Source of the DNA: Maridesulfovibrio zosterae DSM 11974
Lineage (GTDB): Bacteria > Desulfobacterota > Desulfovibrionia > Desulfovibrionales > Desulfovibrionaceae
Direction of reading: 5' to 3'
DNA: 64,000 bases
Assembly: GCF_000425265.1 (NCBI RefSeq)
Contig: NZ_AUDC01000015.1
Location: forward strand, 100,218-164,217
In this document: one piece after another, positions 60,410 to 64,000 of the stretch
Numbering within the stretch: the first letter of the stretch is position 1
Layout of the letters: the number at the start of each line of letters is the position of its first letter
Position numbers and translations under genes: made by a program
The notes under the pieces: model-generated
Seen by the model: the letters and a program-made list of their open reading frames with translations, nothing else
What the model was told of the DNA's origin: nothing
Database searches by the model: none

Positions 60410-62473
60410 TTATCTGTTACAGGCACAAGAGTCATAACTGTATTCAGTTCTCTGACGATACTCTTCCTGCTTGCCCTTGTTCCAACGATTTACAGGACGA
60501 TAGTAGCCAACGATACGAGTATAAACTTCAGCTTCCTTACCGCACTCGGGACAATCAAAATGCTCCCCGTAAAGATAGCCATGCTCCTCGCACACAGAAA
60601 AGGTGGGGGTAACCGAGATATAAGGGATCTTGGTGTTAGTCATAGCTTTTATGATAAAGTTTTTCAAAGCTGTGGTATCAGGGACAGCTTCACCTAAAAA
60701 TGAGTGAAACACTGTTCCACCATTATACAAAGTCTGAAGTTTGTTCTGGTGCTCAAGAGCATAAACAACATCCTCAGTAACTCCTACAGGCAGTAAAGTA
60801 GAGTTGGTATAGTAAGGATCATTATCACCGGAAGTATAGATATCTGCATAAAGCTGCTTATCAATCTTTGCCAGACGGTAGCATGTTCCCTCACCGGGGG
60901 TAGCCTCAAGATTAAACAGATTTCCTGTTTCTTCCTGAAACTCGACAGTAAGATCACGCAAATGATGAAGAACACGCTGCATTAAACGGCTACCGGAATC
61001 AGTATCAATCCCTTTACCAAGCAGGTTATGACAGGCTTCGTTACCGCCGATAAGACCGATTGTGGAGAAATGTCCTTTAAAACCATTCTTCAGGTAACGC
61101 TGAGAAAATGGGAACATACCCTTTTCAAAGTTATAGGAAACCAATTTACGTTTGTATTCCAGTGAATCCTTAGCAAGAGCTGCATACTCGGTGATCAGAT
61201 CAAGAAAGTCCTCTTCACCCTGCGCAAGATAAGCAAGCTTAGGAAGGTTCAAGGTAACAACACCTATAGAACCGGTAAGGTCCCCGGCGCCGAAAAGTCC
61301 ACCTGTCTTCTTGCGAATTTCACGCAAATCCATCTGCAGACGGCAACACATAGAACGGACATCTTCGGGATTGAGATCAGAATTGATAAAGTTCTGAAAA
61401 TAAGGAGCACCATATTTTGATGTCATTTTCAAAAGCAGTTCACCAACTTCTGTTTCCCAGGGAAAGTCCGGCGTAACGTTGTATGTGGGGATAGGGAAAG
61501 AGAAAATACGCCCGTCAGAATCACCTTCAAGCATAACTTCAACAAAAGCTTTGTTAAACATCTCCATTTCCGCTTCATATTCCCCGTATGTGGAATCAAG
61601 GAACTCGCCACCAATGATGACTGGTTCATTTGCAATATGCTTGGGAGGAACAACGTCCAAAGTAAAGTTAGTAAAAGGACTCTGCCCACCCCAGCGGGAA
61701 GTGGTATTAAGATTGAAGATCAACTTCTGTACAATCTGCTTTACACGATCGTAATCAAGACCGTCGTGACGAATGAAAGGAGCAAGATATGTATCAACGT
61801 TATTGAAAGCCTGTGCACCAGCCCATTCATTCTGAAGGGTCCCAAGAAAATTGACCATCTGTCCGGTAACAGAATCAAAATGTTTTGCAGGACCGGAGGA
61901 ACAACGTCCTTTAAGTCCAAATCCCTCCAGCAGAAGATCCCTCAGAGACCATCCTGCGCAATAACCGGCAAGACCGAAAGAAAGATCGTGAATGTGGAAA
62001 TAGCCATGCTCGTGGGCCAGCCTGATTTCTTCTGGCAGTTTTTCAAGGCAATAACGAGCTTGAACCGCACCGGACATATGCAGCATGAGCCCTTGAAAGG
62101 AATGGCCCATGTTAGAGTTTTCATTAACACGCCAGTCAGAACGATCAAGGTAGCTCTCAATAGTTCCGGCAATATCAAGATATGTTTCATCCTGTTTACG
62201 CAGTTCGCGTCTTTTTTCGCGATATATGATGTAGCGTTCAGCTACGGAATAAAGACGATTTTCCATGAGTACAAGCTGAACCATATCCTGAACCATTTCC
62301 TGTTCAGGGACATCAACATCAGCCAGTTTTTTCTCAACTTTTCTTCCAAGACGCTTACTGAGCAAAGGGTCTTTGATTCCGCTGGCCTTAAGTGCTTTAA
62401 AAATAGCTTGTGAAATTCTTTCTGTAGACCAGGACTCGAGACAACCGTCACGTTTTAAAATCTGTTTTGGCAT
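60410..62473 (-). CDS. nrdD: Anaerobic (class III) ribonucleoside-triphosphate reductase
   Basis: Oxygen-sensitive glycyl-radical enzyme that makes deoxynucleotides, 687 residues from the chosen start. Seen: ATP-cone (about 1-95, MPKQILKRDGCLESW...), NLNTTSRWGGQSPFTN, the structural Zn site CEEHGYLYGEHFDCPECG (four Cys), and the C-terminal radical loop RIVGYYRPVNRWNKGKQEEY. The open frame begins at 62527; ATGs at 62512 and 62509 are also possible. The chosen ATG has AGGT ahead and the family start. A cobalamin riboswitch lies in its leader. The activase gene nrdG is not adjacent. Confidence 0.95.
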   Translation of the reverse strand: MPKQILKRDGCLESWSTERISQAIFKALKASGIKDPLLSKRLGRKVEKKLADVDVPEQEMVQDMVQLVLMENRLYSVAERYIIYREKRRELRKQDETYLDIAGTIESYLDRSDWRVNENSNMGHSFQGLMLHMSGAVQARYCLEKLPEEIRLAHEHGYFHIHDLSFGLAGYCAGWSLRDLLLEGFGLKGRCSSGPAKHFDSVTGQMVNFLGTLQNEWAGAQAFNNVDTYLAPFIRHDGLDYDRVKQIVQKLIFNLNTTSRWGGQSPFTNFTLDVVPPKHIANEPVIIGGEFLDSTYGEYEAEMEMFNKAFVEVMLEGDSDGRIFSFPIPTYNVTPDFPWETEVGELLLKMTSKYGAPYFQNFINSDLNPEDVRSMCCRLQMDLREIRKKTGGLFGAGDLTGSIGVVTLNLPKLAYLAQGEEDFLDLITEYAALAKDSLEYKRKLVSYNFEKGMFPFSQRYLKNGFKGHFSTIGLIGGNEACHNLLGKGIDTDSGSRLMQRVLHHLRDLTVEFQEETGNLFNLEATPGEGTCYRLAKIDKQLYADIYTSGDNDPYYTNSTLLPVGVTEDVVYALEHQNKLQTLYNGGTVFHSFLGEAVPDTTALKNFIIKAMTNTKIPYISVTPTFSVCEEHGYLYGEHFDCPECGKEAEVYTRIVGYYRPVNRWNKGKQEEYRQRTEYSYDSCACNR

Positions 62474-62562
62474 TAAACTACCTATTAAAAAGTTGTCCGC
62501 ACACATCATATCCTGCCTGCAAAACACGCAAGTTAAATCAGCAACTTTATGGTTGCAATTAT

Positions 62563-62709
62563 GAGAACCTTTCAGGTTCGGTAGGAGATGTGAACTTATG
62601 GCGCAGGAGACCCTGAAGGTTCATCCCGCAGGACTTTGAGACCGAAGAAATGTCAGAAACATCATATTTCCGGTCAATTTGAATTTACCTGTTTAGAAGA
62701 ACAGGCATG
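62563..62709 (-). promoter_or_regulatory. Expression platform of the nrdD riboswitch
   Basis: Downstream of the aptamer are several hairpins on the minus strand: CCTGTT/AACAGG, a longer stem with GACCG/CGGTC ends, and GAACCT-GAA-AGGTTC near 62566-62580. A second copy of CTTCAGG (about 62611-62617 in complement) could pair with the 3' side of the aptamer closing stem and act as antiterminator or anti-sequestor. Which alternative pairing controls expression cannot be told by eye. Confidence 0.45.
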
Positions 62710-62833
62710 CTTCAGGTCGGGGCACTGGCTATAATTTACAAGACCTGTAAAAAAATCACAGTGGCAGAACCGCCCCGGATTCAAACCGGGTTCCCATCAA
62801 AATCATTTGCCGCTGGCAAAATGATTCCTGAAG
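62710..62833 (-). ncRNA. Cobalamin riboswitch in the nrdD leader
   Basis: On the minus strand it follows the cobalamin aptamer consensus in order: GATGGGAACCCGG, GAATCCGGGGCGG, CTGCCACTGTGA, then AGCCAGTGCCCCGACCTG matching the B12 box. A 7-bp closing stem joins CTTCAGG (complement 62827-62833) with CCTGAAG (complement 62710-62716). It ends about 236 bp upstream of the nrdD ATG. B12 binding would be expected to lower nrdD expression. Confidence 0.88.
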
Positions 62834-62837
62834 TGCT

Positions 62838-63072
62838 GACGACAAAAAACACTTTATCAGAGTTAAAATTATGGTCAAGAGTTTCTAGATTTTTTCATGA
62901 GAGATTGCTGCTATCCATTGGGAGAGTAAGGCTAATCATCATAGAACAACAGTTTTCCACAATTGTTCTTTAGATGTTCAAAACCATTTAACAGACTGTT
63001 TTGACATAATTATTTAAAACTGTTTTGTTCAAAAACATAAAAATATTCTTTAAGTCTACCCACTCATTTTAA
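62838..63072. other. Spacer between marR-type gene and riboswitch
   Basis: About 235 bp, A/T-rich, no plausible gene. It should hold the nrdD promoter on the minus strand, but I see no clear -35/-10 match. Confidence 0.4.
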
Positions 63073-63489
63073 TTAAAAAGACGCATTCATTTTATCAATA
63101 CATGATAACAACAGTTCCTTCTGAGAATCAGACAGATCGGTGGTAATTTCCTCAATTAGACGCAGATGCAGCCTGTCATGCTCTTCAAACATTTTTTGTC
63201 CACTCTCAGTCAGTTCTACCAGAATCGAACGGCGGTCAGTCTGATTCGGTATACGGCAGACATATTTCTTCTCTTCAAGTCTATCCACCAAAACAGTCAG
63301 TGTTCCGGTAGTGATCCCCATGTGCTTAGCAAGTTCTTTCATTCGTATAGACTCATGAATACCCAGAACTTCCAAAGTATGCATTTGCGAAAGAGTCAAA
63401 CCTTTATCACGTACAACATCATTCTCCCATGAAGATAACTTTTCATAAAATTCCACGATACTATGATTTAAACTATTCAGCACTGGCAT
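63073..63489 (-). CDS. MarR-family transcriptional regulator
   Basis: A 138-residue winged-helix regulator. The fold shows QMHTLEVLGIHESIRMKELAKHMGITTGTLTVLVDRLEEKKYVCRIPNQTDRRSILVELTESGQ (about 35-98 in pieces), including the conserved wing Asp-Arg-Arg. It starts 13 bp after the metal transporter-like gene on the same strand, so it may control that gene in response to metal or a substrate. Confidence 0.92.
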   Translation of the reverse strand: MPVLNSLNHSIVEFYEKLSSWENDVVRDKGLTLSQMHTLEVLGIHESIRMKELAKHMGITTGTLTVLVDRLEEKKYVCRIPNQTDRRSILVELTESGQKMFEEHDRLHLRLIEEITTDLSDSQKELLLSCIDKMNASF

Positions 63490-63502
63490 TACTCATCTAC
63501 TC

Positions 63503-64000
63503 CTATAAAATCGTATAACTATAAACAGCAAAGCCGATAGTAAGTAACCCCGCAGTGCGCATAACCAGAGGTTCTACCCAACTATGTTGTAAAGCACGAA
63601 CAAATGATGCAGCCTTATAGATAGCATAAATCACAGCTGAAAGGACAATCGCCGTACCTAAAGCATAGCTTGCAAAAACAGCAGTCCCTTTAAAGATATT
63701 TGCTGAATCAAGTGCATATGAATACATTATGGCTACAGTTGGGCACGGTACAATCATGTTCACAAAACCGATTGAAAACAATCCCCATATAGTGGCTTTA
63801 CGCATAACTGTTGAAGACGTGAAGTCGGTGCTGCATCCGCAACATGCATGTCCATGGCTATGATGATGGTCATGCATGCATGTATGCTCGTGCTCGTGCT
63901 CGTGGTCATGCTCGTGACTGTGGTCATGCTCGTGACTGTGGTCATGCTCGTGACTGTGGTCATGCTCGTGACTGTGGTCATGCTCGTGACTGTGGTCATG
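63503..64000 (-). CDS. NicO/RcnA-like metal transporter, C-terminal part (cut by window edge)
   Basis: The last 166 residues of a membrane protein. The visible N-terminal part is a histidine-rich loop of HDHSHE repeats (about five), then HTCMHDHHHSHGHACCGC, followed by helices with IGFVNMIVPCPTVAIMYSYAL, the VPCP motif typical of NicO/RcnA nickel-cobalt transporters, and the GxAxxL-type helix GTAIVLSAVIYAIY. Metal and direction cannot be told. The gene's 5' end is beyond 64000. A MarR-type regulator follows directly. Confidence 0.65.
   Translation of the reverse strand, partial: HDHSHEHDHSHEHDHSHEHDHSHEHDHSHEHDHEHEHEHTCMHDHHHSHGHACCGCSTDFTSSTVMRKATIWGLFSIGFVNMIVPCPTVAIMYSYALDSANIFKGTAVFASYALGTAIVLSAVIYAIYKAASFVRALQHSWVEPLVMRTAGLLTIGFAVYSYTIL
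63903..64000 (-). repeat. 18-bp tandem repeat encoding HDHSHE
   Basis: About 5.4 copies of an 18-bp unit (minus strand CATGACCACAGTCACGAG) running off the window edge. The copies are identical at base level, so recent slippage expansion is likely. They code for a metal-binding loop in the NicO-like protein, not for a CRISPR. Confidence 0.9.

Noticed and set aside
61637..62413. 258-codon plus-strand frame opposite nrdD
   Set aside because: Antisense shadow; composition unlike the neighbours and no motif.
62775..62800. A T-arm-like stem-loop suggesting a tRNA
   Set aside because: The C56 position is changed and there is no acceptor or anticodon arm; the sequence is the core of the cobalamin riboswitch.
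63760..63999. Open frame with MTTVTS repeats
   Set aside because: It is the out-of-frame shadow of the histidine-rich repeat of the NicO-like gene.
63903..64000. Short tandem repeats resembling a CRISPR array
   Set aside because: 18-bp units are contiguous without spacers and are in frame as HDHSHE codons.

Overview
The window looks like a chromosomal segment of a marine, strictly anaerobic sulfate-reducing deltaproteobacterium of the Desulfovibrio/Maridesulfovibrio type. This rests on moderate GC with AT-rich spacers, NfnAB, an F-type ATP synthase operon with paired b' and b subunits and no a or c genes, a class III ribonucleotide reductase under a B12 riboswitch, a bacteriohemerythrin, a DUF4911 protein, and Na+-coupled transport genes. 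No phage, IS element or CRISPR array was seen.

Positions 1-17755 hold a long minus-strand housekeeping block. In transcription order it is mreB, mreC, mreD, mrdA (PBP2), rodA, a bactofilin, then atpF'-F-H-A-G-D-C closed by a palindromic terminator, then glmU, a 58-residue ZapB-like protein, zapA, 6S RNA, rny, a YmdB-type phosphodiesterase and tyrS (cut by the left edge). It joins cell shape, cell division, envelope precursors and energy supply.

Positions 17990-34165 are mixed: a YhcC-type radical SAM protein (+); pstS-pstC-pstA without pstB (-) behind a Pho-box-like repeat; a FAD protoporphyrinogen-oxidase-like protein with an M24 peptidase and a DUF4911 protein (+); a TetR regulator with visible operators and an isoprenylcysteine-methyltransferase-like membrane protein (+); a methyltransferase, a ComM/YifB ATPase, hemerythrin, and lepA-lepB (-). 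A small conserved-looking protein of unknown function sits behind a structured leader or small RNA with its own terminator.

Positions 34444-49581 carry nfnA-nfnB; a royal-jelly/SMP-30-like lipoprotein; a probable cysteine catabolism unit (YheO-like regulator, RidA, amino-acid symporter, cysteine desulfidase); a GAF-GGDEF diguanylate cyclase; a CobD-CobQ fusion for cobalamin synthesis; and a minus-strand group with TatD, a WecG/TagA glycosyltransferase, a GNAT and a GT4 glycosyltransferase.

Positions 49739-57354 are the most unusual part. A sigma-54 activator with a cysteine-bearing PAS domain and an altered Walker B, and a NifX-like protein, precede a spacer with palindromes and a -24/-12 promoter. 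That promoter faces an operon of a degenerate receiver, a two-CBS protein, a DASS/SLC13 anion transporter, a left-handed beta-helix protein and the Na+/H+ antiporter NhaB. I read it as a regulated Na+-coupled anion uptake unit with its own Na+ extrusion pump.

Positions 57447-64000 (all -) hold a Cache-HAMP-PAS chemoreceptor, a small coiled-coil protein, nrdD under a cobalamin riboswitch, a MarR regulator, and the C-terminal part of a NicO/RcnA-like metal transporter whose histidine-rich loop is encoded by an 18-bp tandem repeat running off the right edge.
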